From Candidatus Thorarchaeota archaeon (GTDB lineage Archaea > Asgardarchaeota > Thorarchaeia > Thorarchaeales > Thorarchaeaceae): 64,000 bases of DNA. Under the pieces are notes generated by a model. The model was not told where the DNA came from. It saw nothing but the letters and a program-made list of their open reading frames with translations, and did no database searches. The stretch is from the NCBI GenBank assembly GCA_016933575.1, contig JAFGAR010000051.1, positions 1 to 64,000 on the forward strand, given 5' to 3'. This document shows, in pieces, positions 7,902 to 15,836 of the stretch (position 1 is its first letter; every line of letters starts with the position of its first letter). The position numbers and the translations under genes were made by a program.

Positions 7902-9353
7902 TTGAAGAAATCTAGTCTTCTAACAGTTCTATTCGTTTTGGGAATCATATCTGCCACAAATTTCACTCCTATTGAACTAACCTCCATAGATCTGGATGAG
8001 TATCAGTATGTTTCAACAACAGTATCGTCATTCACACCACATGCAACGATATCAATATTGGAAAATGATGATTTCATATCACAGGGGTGGCCAGGTAATG
8101 GAACCGCGCAGTTTCCATACACCATAGAAGGATTAGAAATATCTACAGATAGTACTTGTATTAGGATAGAAAATACTAGTACATGTTTCATCATTAGAAA
8201 CTGCACGCTTTCTTCAACTACAAGTGGGAATGGAAATGGAATCTATCTGATAGGTGTAAGTAATGGGAGAATAGATAACTGCACTATATCTTCTCTCAGT
8301 TACGGAATCAGATCAACATCAATTATTGATTGTGTTTTTTCAAATAACACAATAACTAATTGCGCAAACTACGGTATCTATTCATATTCACCCGAAATAG
8401 TTTCAGATAACATCCTCTATGATTCAAATGAGATATACAACAATCATGGAAAGCCCATCTATCTTGCTGGTTCTAATAACGGGATGATTTTGAACAACTC
8501 AATCTATGAGAATGATGGGTACTTACGATTCTATATTGTCAATTATCTAGAGATTATCAACAACACGATATCAGGAAGTTCTACAGACGGTCTCTATTTG
8601 GACTTTACGTCAGGAATAAAAATTATTGGAAACAAAATCTATGGAAACATAGGTTATGGACTTAGAGTAAATACCTATGCACTCCAATCTAAAATTTACA
8701 ACAATATGATAGGCTTCAATGGTATAGGAAATGCCGTTGATAGTGGAATGTTTAACGATTGGGATAACGGAGAAGGTATAGGGAATATTTGGTCAGATTA
8801 TTCTGGAGTAGGAGACTATTCTGTTGGTGTAGGAAAGGATGAATATCCCTTGGGTTTTGTTAGTCGACCTAGTGATGTGCAGTACGAGATTGGTGAAGTA
8901 GTTTCCCCAATCACATGGGATGTAAGACTGCCAAATCCGGATTCGTACGCAATTTATTGGGAAGAATCTATGATTACTCAAAATACATTGAACTCATCAC
9001 TGGATCATTTATCAAAGACAATCGATGGTTTATCTATTGGAAGTTATAACCTAACTCTTGTTGTGAATGATGCATCAGGATACAGTCTTATCGATACAGT
9101 CATCATCACAGTAGTTGAAGAAATTACAACCACAACTACCACTACGACTACATCAACCACAACTACCACTACGACTACATCAACCCCCACAACTACAACG
9201 AGCACTACTACAAATACTGAAACTACGTCGACCACCACAAGCACAACTACTACTTCACAACCTCCACCTGATAGTACAATGATACTAGTTGTAGGAGCTG
9301 TGGGAATCATTTGCACAATAGTAGTCCTGATAATTTTCATCAAAAAGAAATAG
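7902..9353 (+). CDS. Cell-surface right-handed beta-helix protein with Thr-rich stalk
   Basis: A 483-residue surface protein: signal peptide (about 1-20), a domain opening with GWPGNGTAQFPYTIEGL, then parallel beta-helix repeats of the NosD type (about 80-290) full of N-N-x-I turns, an Ig-like segment (about 320-405), a Thr-rich stalk (about 406-452, likely O-glycosylated) and a C-terminal membrane anchor (about 458-480) ending in KKK. The start is a TTG at 7902 after GGGGAG. Many N-x-S/T sequons fit N-glycosylation by STT3. Such proteins are expanded in Asgard genomes; ligand unknown. It ends 13 nt before the tRNA-Lys gene. Confidence 0.85.
   Translation: MKKSSLLTVLFVLGIISATNFTPIELTSIDLDEYQYVSTTVSSFTPHATISILENDDFISQGWPGNGTAQFPYTIEGLEISTDSTCIRIENTSTCFIIRNCTLSSTTSGNGNGIYLIGVSNGRIDNCTISSLSYGIRSTSIIDCVFSNNTITNCANYGIYSYSPEIVSDNILYDSNEIYNNHGKPIYLAGSNNGMILNNSIYENDGYLRFYIVNYLEIINNTISGSSTDGLYLDFTSGIKIIGNKIYGNIGYGLRVNTYALQSKIYNNMIGFNGIGNAVDSGMFNDWDNGEGIGNIWSDYSGVGDYSVGVGKDEYPLGFVSRPSDVQYEIGEVVSPITWDVRLPNPDSYAIYWEESMITQNTLNSSLDHLSKTIDGLSIGSYNLTLVVNDASGYSLIDTVIITVVEEITTTTTTTTTSTTTTTTTTSTPTTTTSTTTNTETTSTTTSTTTTSQPPPDSTMILVVGAVGIICTIVVLIIFIKKK
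9127..9180 (+). repeat. Two perfect 27-nt tandem units in the Thr-rich stalk
   Basis: Units 9127-9153 and 9154-9180 are identical at DNA level and each codes nine residues of the Thr/Ser stalk, which points to a recent slippage or unequal-exchange duplication inside the surface-protein gene. Confidence 0.85.
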
Positions 9354-9366
9354 ATGCAGAACAAGA

Positions 9367-9502
9367 TGGCGGGCCAGACGGGATTTGAATTCGCTGGTTT
9401 GGTCGGATTGGCCAAACCTCCCGCGACCAACAAGTTAAGAGCTTCAACACACGAGAGAAGTTCTGCGTGTACTGTCGCTATACCTGGCTTAGCCACTGGC
9501 CC
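9367..9502 (-). tRNA. tRNA-Lys(CTT) with two introns and encoded CCA
   Basis: Reading the minus strand, the acceptor is GGGCCAG (9502-9496) paired with CTGGCCC (9377-9371), then G73 and an encoded CCA (9369-9367). The D-arm is GCTA/TAGC around AGCCAGGTA. The anticodon stem ACAG...G/CTTGT and loop CTCTTAA give anticodon CTT. Two insertions must be removed: 29 nt at about 9471-9443 (between positions 30 and 31) and 30 nt at about 9419-9390 (between 53 and 54), the second splitting T-stem GCGGG from T-loop TTCAAAT. Each insert has an inner helix (ACACG/CGTGT; GGTTTGG/CCAAACC) as expected for archaeal bulge-helix-bulge introns. Exons total 77 nt. Exact splice points could shift by a base or two. 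Confidence 0.88.
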
Positions 9503-9554
9503 ACAGAGAGTGCTTTGCCTGTTTTGCGTTTATAGAGATTGCGGTGTTAACGAG
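9493..9554 (-). promoter_or_regulatory. tRNA-Lys promoter and 5' end, repeat copy A
   Basis: On the minus strand a TATAAA box (9534-9529) lies about 27-32 bp upstream of the tRNA start at 9502, the normal archaeal distance. The 62-bp unit 9493-9554 (first 10 nt of the tRNA plus promoter) recurs at 9909-9970 with 56 of 62 matches. Confidence 0.7.
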
Positions 9555-9655
9555 GTCTGTAGGTGCAAGCCTTGCGGTGAGAAAGATAGTAGCACAAATC
9601 GGCTGTGTACGTTAAGATTCTTGTTTAAAAGGAAGAAACTACATACTTTGTCTAG

Positions 9656-9853
9656 GTGGTCACAGTGGAGTGGGATTCTACTTCAACGCGCAATCTGCTT
9701 GTTCTTGGAATTTCGCTATTAATACTCGGAGCCTCTAGTGGGATTTCAGGCATGGTCTGGGTAGGTACCCTGCGATATTATTTTTTCATAGTAGGCGTCA
9801 CACTCGTAATAATGGCGGTGGTGTTCATGATAAAAGACCGTAGAACTCGTTGA
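9656..9853 (+). CDS. Small two-helix membrane protein, paralogue 1
   Basis: A 65-residue protein with two hydrophobic segments (about 13-33 and 40-58) and a basic tail. The central VWVGTLRYYFFIVGV matches EWVGILQYFLIILGV of the protein at 10674-10883, and both genes open with GTGGTYACA, so they are duplicates. The start is GTG at 9656, or GTG at 9665 in the position of the paralogue's ATG. It sits between the two copies of the tRNA promoter repeat. Function unknown. Confidence 0.6.
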   Translation: MVTVEWDSTSTRNLLVLGISLLILGASSGISGMVWVGTLRYYFFIVGVTLVIMAVVFMIKDRRTR

Positions 9854-9908
9854 AGAGCGCAGAGAGCCATCAGAATGATTTCCTGTTTTCTATTCACTCT
9901 CACTTCCT

Positions 9909-9970
9909 CCACTGGCCCACAGAACGCCCTTTGCCTGTTTTGCGTTTATAGAGATTGTGGTGCTAACGAG
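9909..9970 (-). repeat. Duplicated tRNA-Lys promoter with truncated tRNA 5' end, copy B
   Basis: A 62-bp copy of 9493-9554 (56/62 identical, no gaps) with TATA box and the first 10 nt of tRNA-Lys (GGGCCAGTGG); the sequence then diverges from the tRNA, so this is an orphan promoter joined to a tRNA stub. Confidence 0.8.
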
Positions 9971-10105
9971 ATTTGAAGATAACAAACGACTATAGCCAGA
10001 GCTATTTTTGAGTATGATTCCTTTTTATCTTCTCAGACTTTCCAGTGAAAAGATTGAAGTTATTTCAATAGAGCTGCTATTTAGGTAATACTTGGAGTTT
10101 CGTCA

Positions 10106-10270
10106 ATGATGATATTATTACAAGAAAGCGAAGTAGTATTCATGTTTGGATATACGACCAAACCTTTCATTGTTTTAGTAATTGTAGTGATTTACATATA
10201 CCTTAGAAACCGGCGTAGAAATCAACGATTAGATGCAATTACTGAACCATTTGAGGAACAATCCTCGTGA
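10106..10270 (+). CDS. Small single-helix membrane protein
   Basis: A 54-residue reading frame with a GGAG ribosome site at 10094-10097, eight bases before the ATG. One membrane helix (about residues 18-33, PFIVLVIVVIYIYL) is followed by a basic stop-transfer stretch (RNRRRNQR) and an acidic tail. No homologue recognised. It lies in the island of small membrane proteins next to the duplicated tRNA promoter. Confidence 0.55.
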   Translation: MMILLQESEVVFMFGYTTKPFIVLVIVVIYIYLRNRRRNQRLDAITEPFEEQSS

Positions 10271-10362
10271 ATATTCTTGGCAAAAGCAGGGAGGGTTTTA
10301 TGATATCAAATGTACATTTGAGAAGAGTAGTTTCTGTAGCCGCAATTGTTGCTGTTGTATCC

Positions 10363-10650
10363 TCAGGCGGTTGATAACATACTGGACTTGTAGATCATAG
10401 CAAAAATACCAGATATCAGTATTAGTAATCCGCTTGGGAAGATAAAGAAAATACCTGCAGTACCAACCAGAATTGGACCCGTCGAATACGGAGGTTTGGC
10501 AGCCCAATACAATTGAGTCCAGTATGAATCAAGAAGTATTCCAGTTATTGCTACAATCGCGCCTACAAAGATGAGAGTAATTTCTTTGGGACAGGCTAGA
10601 ATATTGTAATGATTCATTAAATCATCATCTAATAATTGAATAAAGTTCAT
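10363..10650 (-). CDS. Small two-helix membrane protein
   Basis: A 95-residue protein with hydrophobic segments at about 23-41 and 62-87. A middle PPYSTGPILVG stretch sits where the neighbouring paralogues have EWVG/VWVG, so it may be a distant member of the same small family, but this is weak. It is transcribed divergently from the gene at 10674, 23 bp away, so the two would share a promoter region. Function unknown. Confidence 0.5.
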   Translation of the reverse strand: MNFIQLLDDDLMNHYNILACPKEITLIFVGAIVAITGILLDSYWTQLYWAAKPPYSTGPILVGTAGIFFIFPSGLLILISGIFAMIYKSSMLSTA

Positions 10651-10673
10651 ATCAGTCTAATTATAGAACTAAA

Positions 10674-10883
10674 GTGGTTACAATGGAACGGAACTCTTTA
10701 CTGATGGTCATTCTTCTTTTTCTTGGAGTTGTGTGTGTCATAATAGCAGGTCTTAGCCCAGGTCAAGATATTGCTCCTGAGTGGGTAGGCATACTGCAAT
10801 ATTTCTTGATTATATTGGGGGTCATACTCATAACAGCAGCTATCATTTTCAGGCAAATCATGAACTCTAAATCAAAGAGATAA
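10674..10883 (+). CDS. Small two-helix membrane protein, paralogue 2
   Basis: A 69-residue protein, paralogue of 9656-9853: two membrane helices flanking EWVGILQYF and a basic C-terminus (NSKSKR). The GTG at 10674 is conserved with the paralogue; an ATG at 10683 is the alternative start. Family not recognised. Confidence 0.6.
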   Translation: MVTMERNSLLMVILLFLGVVCVIIAGLSPGQDIAPEWVGILQYFLIILGVILITAAIIFRQIMNSKSKR

Positions 10884-10991
10884 AATCTGTTTATTGTGAA
10901 TTGCTCCAAGCCCCTAAGTCTGTTTGTGAAAGGATATTTATTCTTTCAAGAAAATCCTAATTCAGGAGATCGTTAGGAAGGATTGTGAGAT

Positions 10992-11309
10992 ATGACTACA
11001 ATTTGTCCATACTGTAGAGAAGATTTGAGATTGGAACTGACTGCACAATTTGTGGAGAGAGTTGATACCGCTATAACAGACCTGTATCCAGAAGAACTGG
11101 AAAGATTGCAAAAGAGAGCTGCGATTCAAGGAGGCATGTATGGTGGCATGATGAAGATGGCTGCTGGAATGGCCAAGGGAATGCAGAGTACAATGATTCA
11201 TATGATGCAAGGGATAGTTGAGTATCCACCAATTGTCACTATTCTGAAGTGTATGAATTGCGGTGCAGCACTCTCTGTCGATATGCCAACTTCTGGTAGT
11301 TCTAAGTGA
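10992..11309 (+). CDS. Small protein with two CxxC pairs (zinc-ribbon-like)
   Basis: A 105-residue protein with CPYC near the N-terminus (residues 5-8) and CMNC near the C-terminus (about 89-92), which can pair into one zinc site. Between them is a Gly/Met-rich stretch (about 50-75, GGMYGGMMKMAAGMAKGM) that could insert in a membrane or associate as a helix. A GGAAGGATTGTGAG region precedes the ATG. No family recognised. It is convergent with another CxxC-bearing protein. Confidence 0.6.
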   Translation: MTTICPYCREDLRLELTAQFVERVDTAITDLYPEELERLQKRAAIQGGMYGGMMKMAAGMAKGMQSTMIHMMQGIVEYPPIVTILKCMNCGAALSVDMPTSGSSK

Positions 11310-11343
11310 TAGGTGTAAGGGAATACCTTTCATTCTAAGAAAT

Positions 11344-12330
11344 CTAAGATTTTGGTTCAGGTGTCCAACGAATAGCACGTGGAGCGCGGGAAGCTCCGCA
11401 AATGCGACAGAACTTGTCAGAGGGGAGGATTGGTTTGCCGCACTTTTTACATGGCTCGATTCCTTCATCCTTCTCAGCAGAAGAATCAGGTGCTGGAGGC
11501 GATACATGTTTCCCATCTACACTCATAGATGATGTAGACTTCATCTCATCAGTATAACCCCACAGTTTCTGTAGCATACTACGAATCTGTAATAGGTCCT
11601 TCCTATATTGCTCAAACTCTCTGTCTTTCTCGAGTCTTTCGCTGATTTCCTTTAGCTTGTTCAGACACCAGACCATTGGTTTCTGTTTTATAAGAAGAGC
11701 TTGCAGTGCCTTCAAGTCTGGCTCTTTGTCTTTGAGTTTTGGTAATTTTTTCCCCTTGTGTTGTACAGTCTTGGTTGGTAACCTTGTCTGTTGTCGCATC
11801 TCAGCTAGAGGCGAGATGGCTGTGGCAGAAAAGGGATCTTCTTTCGATGCGAGAAAAGGAGTACCAGGTGCGACTCCACTCAGCACAAGGAGTGCAGGAT
11901 GTTCTGAGAATTCATCAGATTGTAACTCCTTTGTGATTGAGATGTGTATTATTACCCCTTGATGCTCTACAAACAGAGCAGTGTAATCTATGATGTCAGA
12001 ACCACCATATATCGCTCCAGCTCTTGGTGCTATTTTCCAGAGGGCAATAGCCATGATGTCCTCAGGTATCAGTCCGTTATAGGCTAGACAGCCCATCCCA
12101 TTTATTTCAAACTGAGCCTGTGAATAAAGTGGAGCAAGATAATCAGATTCAGCAATGACTTCATCGAGACTGGACGCAGAATATAGGTAGTAGAGTACCT
12201 CTACTTCCTCTTGAGGTGAGTGTGCGATGATGCAATTCGCTTGCATTTCAGGGAGAGTCGATTGTTCAACAGACCAATTATCAGGTAACGATAGTACAAA
12301 AGGAGCCCCCGGAATTCCGAAATCACCCAT
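11344..12330 (-). CDS. Uncharacterised protein with C-terminal zinc ribbon
   Basis: A 328-residue soluble protein. The N-terminal 170 residues look like a mixed alpha/beta domain (opening with PFVLSLPDNWSV); a Lys-rich linker and a helical, charged middle (about 205-265) follow; the end holds a zinc ribbon CKKCGK..CRICGA (about 298-317). No signal peptide. Its promoter lies in 12331-12472, shared with glyA on the other strand. I do not recognise the N-terminal domain and infer no function beyond metal binding by the ribbon. Confidence 0.65.
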   Translation of the reverse strand: MGDFGIPGAPFVLSLPDNWSVEQSTLPEMQANCIIAHSPQEEVEVLYYLYSASSLDEVIAESDYLAPLYSQAQFEINGMGCLAYNGLIPEDIMAIALWKIAPRAGAIYGGSDIIDYTALFVEHQGVIIHISITKELQSDEFSEHPALLVLSGVAPGTPFLASKEDPFSATAISPLAEMRQQTRLPTKTVQHKGKKLPKLKDKEPDLKALQALLIKQKPMVWCLNKLKEISERLEKDREFEQYRKDLLQIRSMLQKLWGYTDEMKSTSSMSVDGKHVSPPAPDSSAEKDEGIEPCKKCGKPILPSDKFCRICGASRAPRAIRWTPEPKS

Positions 12331-12472
12331 ATTATTCTCCTCAGATAATTTTTGAATTGAAAACTATTAGAAACGAATTCCTAAAAATATATGCAAAAAA
12401 ACATAGCGAGTTTGGAGCATAGGTCGTAAGCCATATAACGAAGCTAACTTTAGCTCAGAGTATCTTTAGGAC

Positions 12473-13810
12473 ATGGAGTCGCTAGGTATGGGCGAACACA
12501 AGAAGCTTTACGATCAAGTATTTGAACTTTTAGAGAAACATGATGATTGGATGTCTAAAACAATTAACCTCATTGCCTCGGAGAATGTGAGTTCACCAGC
12601 GGTCAGGTCAGCTATTGTTTGTGACTTCAGAGACCGCTATGCAGAGGGATGGCCCGGTGAGCGGGTCTATGCAGGGTGTAAGTACATAGACGAGGTCGAG
12701 CTGATAACCATCGATCTAGCAAAGAAGCTCTATAGAGCGGAATTTGCAGATGTACGGCCTATCTCTGGAGTGGTTGCTAATCTTGCAATGTATACTGCAG
12801 CCATGGAACCAATGGATAGAATGATGGCATTATCCATTGCACATGGAGGTCATATCTCTCATGCAAGAAAAGACCTGGGTGGGACTGCAGGTCAGATACG
12901 AGGACACAAGGTACGAAATTGGGTGTTCAACGATGAGGAATTCAACATTGATGTTGATGCTAGCATGAAGCAGATCAAGGACCTTCAAGAGAAGGGAGAT
13001 GAAATCAAATTCCTCCTCTTTGGTGGAAGCGTATTCCCCTTTCCACACCCTGTGAAGGAGTTCAGAGAGATTGCTGATGAGTACGGCATGACAATTGGGT
13101 ATGACTCAGCCCATGTATCAGGCCTCATCGCATCAGGATTCTTCCAAGATCCATTGAGAGAGGGTGCTGATATGATGACCACATCTACACACAAGACATT
13201 GCCTGGGCCTCAGCATGCAATGATCCTTGCAAAGGAGGAATTTGCTGACCGGATTAAGAGAGCCTCATTCCCAGGTCTCTTGAGTAATCACCACCTCCAC
13301 AACGTTGCCGGTCTTGCCATTGCCCTGGCTGAGATGATTGAGTTTGGAGTAGAGTATAGCAAGCAGATTATGAAGAATGCAAAGGCACTTGCACAGTCAC
13401 TACATGAGAGAGGATGGCAGGTCATTGCTGAGCACAAGGGATTCACTCAGTCCCACGTAGTCCTTGTTGATGTCACTGAAACTCCATTAGGTGATGGAGC
13501 CAAATGTGAAGAAACGTTGGAAGATGCAAATATCGTCATCAACCGCAATCTCCTTCCATGGGATAAGAAGAGAGGCCGGGACTACAAGACTCCAGGCGGA
13601 ATCCGTCTTGGAACAAGTGAGATGACTCGTCTTGGAATGAAAGAGTCTGAGATGGATGAGATTGCAGAGTTCATGACGAGAGTGGTCATGAAAGGTGAAG
13701 ATGTGAAAAAGGTTACAGCAGAGATTGGAGAATTCAGGAAGGACTACCAGAAGGTCCACTATGCATTCGAAAATGAAACTCCAGCCTATGCACATCTACG
13801 ATTCAAGTAA
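12473..13810 (+). CDS. glyA: Serine hydroxymethyltransferase
   Basis: A 445-residue PLP enzyme that interconverts serine and glycine while moving a one-carbon unit to a pterin carrier. The N-terminal INLIASENV, the GWPGERVYAGCKYID stretch, the PLP aspartate region GYDSAHVSGLI and the PLP lysine STHKTLPGPQ (about K241) are all present. Length and sequence style are of the archaeal group, which uses H4MPT-type carriers. It fits with gcvT, gcvH and the pterin genes at 23.5-26.8 kb. Two overlapping GC-rich hairpins follow the stop. Confidence 0.96.
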   Translation: MESLGMGEHKKLYDQVFELLEKHDDWMSKTINLIASENVSSPAVRSAIVCDFRDRYAEGWPGERVYAGCKYIDEVELITIDLAKKLYRAEFADVRPISGVVANLAMYTAAMEPMDRMMALSIAHGGHISHARKDLGGTAGQIRGHKVRNWVFNDEEFNIDVDASMKQIKDLQEKGDEIKFLLFGGSVFPFPHPVKEFREIADEYGMTIGYDSAHVSGLIASGFFQDPLREGADMMTTSTHKTLPGPQHAMILAKEEFADRIKRASFPGLLSNHHLHNVAGLAIALAEMIEFGVEYSKQIMKNAKALAQSLHERGWQVIAEHKGFTQSHVVLVDVTETPLGDGAKCEETLEDANIVINRNLLPWDKKRGRDYKTPGGIRLGTSEMTRLGMKESEMDEIAEFMTRVVMKGEDVKKVTAEIGEFRKDYQKVHYAFENETPAYAHLRFK

Positions 13811-13843
13811 GGGTCCGATTCCAGTCGGACCCCCTCTTGGGGG
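13811..13843 (+). promoter_or_regulatory. Overlapping hairpins between glyA and the MazG-like gene
   Basis: GGGTCCGA (13811-13818) can pair with TCGGACCC (13825-13832), and CCCCC (13830-13834) with GGGGG (13839-13843). The second hairpin covers the G-run that probably acts as ribosome site for the ATG at 13850. The two overlap at 13830-13832, so they cannot fully coexist. It may be a terminator or a translation switch. Confidence 0.5.
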
Positions 13844-13849
13844 TTACCT

Positions 13850-14143
13850 ATGAAGATTGAAGAAGCACAAGAGATGATGCGACGGATTTACCTTGAACGA
13901 GATAAGGCACGAGGAGTGGATCGTACCATCCTTAGAACCTTTCAAGAACTTGCTGAGTTGAGTGAGGCAATTCTAAAGAATAATGATGAAAAAGAGGTGG
14001 CTGATGAACTTGGAGATGTGTTTGCTTGGTTGTGCTCCCTTGCCAATCTGTTAGATGTGGATATTGCAACATCATTCTACTCAAAATATAGCAATGTCTG
14101 TTCAAAGTGTAAAAAGAGCCCCTGCGAATGTCCAGGTGCATAG
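13850..14143 (+). CDS. MazG-like nucleotide pyrophosphohydrolase
   Basis: A 97-residue all-alpha NTP-PPase. The MazG pattern is visible: EELAELSEA-type helix (QELAELSEAIL, about 30-40) and EVADELGDVFAWLCSLA (about 47-63) supply the acidic Mg2+ ligands (ExxE and ExxD). A short C-terminal tail carries CSKCKKSPCEC, a possible zinc knuckle not typical of the core family. Such enzymes hydrolyse (d)NTPs to monophosphates and are thought to clean the nucleotide pool. It follows glyA by 39 nt. Confidence 0.8.
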   Translation: MKIEEAQEMMRRIYLERDKARGVDRTILRTFQELAELSEAILKNNDEKEVADELGDVFAWLCSLANLLDVDIATSFYSKYSNVCSKCKKSPCECPGA

Positions 14144-14219
14144 TCTATTGTAAAAGGCAGAGCTCATAAGTCATGACTGTCATTAGCCCAAGTCAATCTT
14201 TGGGATTGGAGAGATACTC

Positions 14220-15683
14220 ATGGTGCTAATGACTGGTAAGGAGTATATTGAAACACTTGAAAAACGTGGACCACTCACAATCTATCTGATGGGACAACGG
14301 GTCGAAAATCCTGTCACCAATCCAATAATTCGTGCTTCAATGAACTCGATTGCTCTCACATATGATCTAGCGCATAGACCAGAGTATAGAGATATCATGA
14401 CTACGAAGTCGGTACTTACAGGGAATACAATCAATCGTTTTTGCCATCTACATACTGGTGTAGAAGACCTTCAGAATAAGGTAAAAATGCTAAGAATCCT
14501 TGGCCAGAAATGCGGCACTTGTTTCCAACGATGTGTTGGAATGGATTCTCTCAATGCAGTCTATCTGACAACTTATGATATCGATCAGAAATTCGGAACG
14601 CAATACCACAAGCGATTCATAGAGTATGTCAAGATGGTTGAAGAGAAGGACCTCGTAATCGATGGATGTATGACAGACCCGAAAGGGGATCGTAGCAAGC
14701 GACCTTCGGAGCAAAATGATCCGGATGTTTATATCCATGTCACAGAGAGGCAAGAAGATGGTGTGGTGATACGAGGAGCAAAAGCACACCAAACAGGAGC
14801 AATCAACTCTCATGAGCATCTCATCATGCCAACTCTAGCTATGCGGAATGAAGACAAGGATTTTACGATCTGTTGCGCAGTCCCTGCTGATGTTGAGGGG
14901 ATAACGTATTACTATGGTAGGCAATCATGCGACCTTCGACGACTGGATGAAACCAAAGAAGGTGATGTTGACTGCGGCAATCCCGTCTATGGTGGTCAAG
15001 AGTGTCTAATCATCTTTGATGATGTCTTTGTTCCCAACGACCGTATCTTCATGAAAGGCGAGAACGAGTTCTGTGGGCGTCTTGTTGAGTCTTTTGCGGC
15101 ATATCATAGACAGAGCTATGGAGGCTGTAAGGTTGGTGTGGGGGATGTCCTGATAGGAGCAGCGGCAACCATTGCAGATTTCAATGGGGTCTTGAAGGCT
15201 TCACATATTCAGGACAAGATCACTGAGATGACCCATCTGAATGAGACCCTATACTCCTGTGGCATTGCATGTTCAGCTGCAGGTCAAAAGACGGAAGCTG
15301 GCAATTATCTGGTGGATCTACTACTGGCAAATGTCTGCAAACAGAACGTGACAAGATTTCCATATGAGATTGCAAGGCTTCTTCAGGATATTGCGGGTGG
15401 TCTCTTTGTGACATGTCCAAGTTCAAAGGAGTTGAGCGACCCTGAAACCAGGAAGGTCATCGAAAAATATCTTGTAGGAGCAGAAGGCGTTGATACTGTG
15501 GATAGAATCAAGATACTCCGCTTGATTGAGAATCTTACTCTAGGAAGGGCTGCAGTTGGATACCTTACAGAATCAATGCATGGTGCGGGGTCTCCTCAGG
15601 CTCAGAGAATCATGATTAATCGCCTGAGCAACATTGATGAGAAGATGAAACTGGCAAAAGCGCTTGCTCGGATAGAAAACTAG
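14220..15683 (+). CDS. abfD: 4-hydroxybutyryl-CoA dehydratase / vinylacetyl-CoA isomerase
   Basis: A 487-residue member of the 4-hydroxyphenylacetate-hydroxylase-like flavoprotein family. All four [4Fe-4S] ligands known from the clostridial enzyme are recognisable: CFQRC gives C101 and C105, and HRQSYGGC gives H296 and C303 with the right spacing. This separates it from oxygen-using HpaB relatives, which lack the cluster. The enzyme turns 4-hydroxybutyryl-CoA into crotonyl-CoA, in 4-aminobutyrate fermentation or in archaeal 4-hydroxybutyrate carbon cycles; the other genes of either path are not here. The start may be ATG 14220 or ATG 14229. Confidence 0.92.
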   Translation: MVLMTGKEYIETLEKRGPLTIYLMGQRVENPVTNPIIRASMNSIALTYDLAHRPEYRDIMTTKSVLTGNTINRFCHLHTGVEDLQNKVKMLRILGQKCGTCFQRCVGMDSLNAVYLTTYDIDQKFGTQYHKRFIEYVKMVEEKDLVIDGCMTDPKGDRSKRPSEQNDPDVYIHVTERQEDGVVIRGAKAHQTGAINSHEHLIMPTLAMRNEDKDFTICCAVPADVEGITYYYGRQSCDLRRLDETKEGDVDCGNPVYGGQECLIIFDDVFVPNDRIFMKGENEFCGRLVESFAAYHRQSYGGCKVGVGDVLIGAAATIADFNGVLKASHIQDKITEMTHLNETLYSCGIACSAAGQKTEAGNYLVDLLLANVCKQNVTRFPYEIARLLQDIAGGLFVTCPSSKELSDPETRKVIEKYLVGAEGVDTVDRIKILRLIENLTLGRAAVGYLTESMHGAGSPQAQRIMINRLSNIDEKMKLAKALARIEN

Positions 15684-15836
15684 ACGGATTCTTCAAGTAG
15701 TTCAAACGATAATCTCTATCAAAGTTCTTGCAGCTGCTTCCACTCCATCACACATGTTACGAGCATAAAAGCATCAAACATGATACTAAAGGAGAGGTGT
15801 TTCAAGCCACACGGATACGCTTGAATTAGAGGCGGT

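Noticed and set aside
9120..9260. Repetitive ACA/ACT-rich DNA resembling a short repeat array
   Set aside because: It is the Thr-codon stalk of the surface protein; units lack unique spacers, so not CRISPR.
9044..9496. A 150-residue open frame on the minus strand and a 122-residue frame on the plus strand (9354-9722) over the stalk/tRNA region
   Set aside because: They are antisense to the surface-protein stalk or run through the tRNA-Lys gene; Val-rich or low-complexity translations with no family sense.
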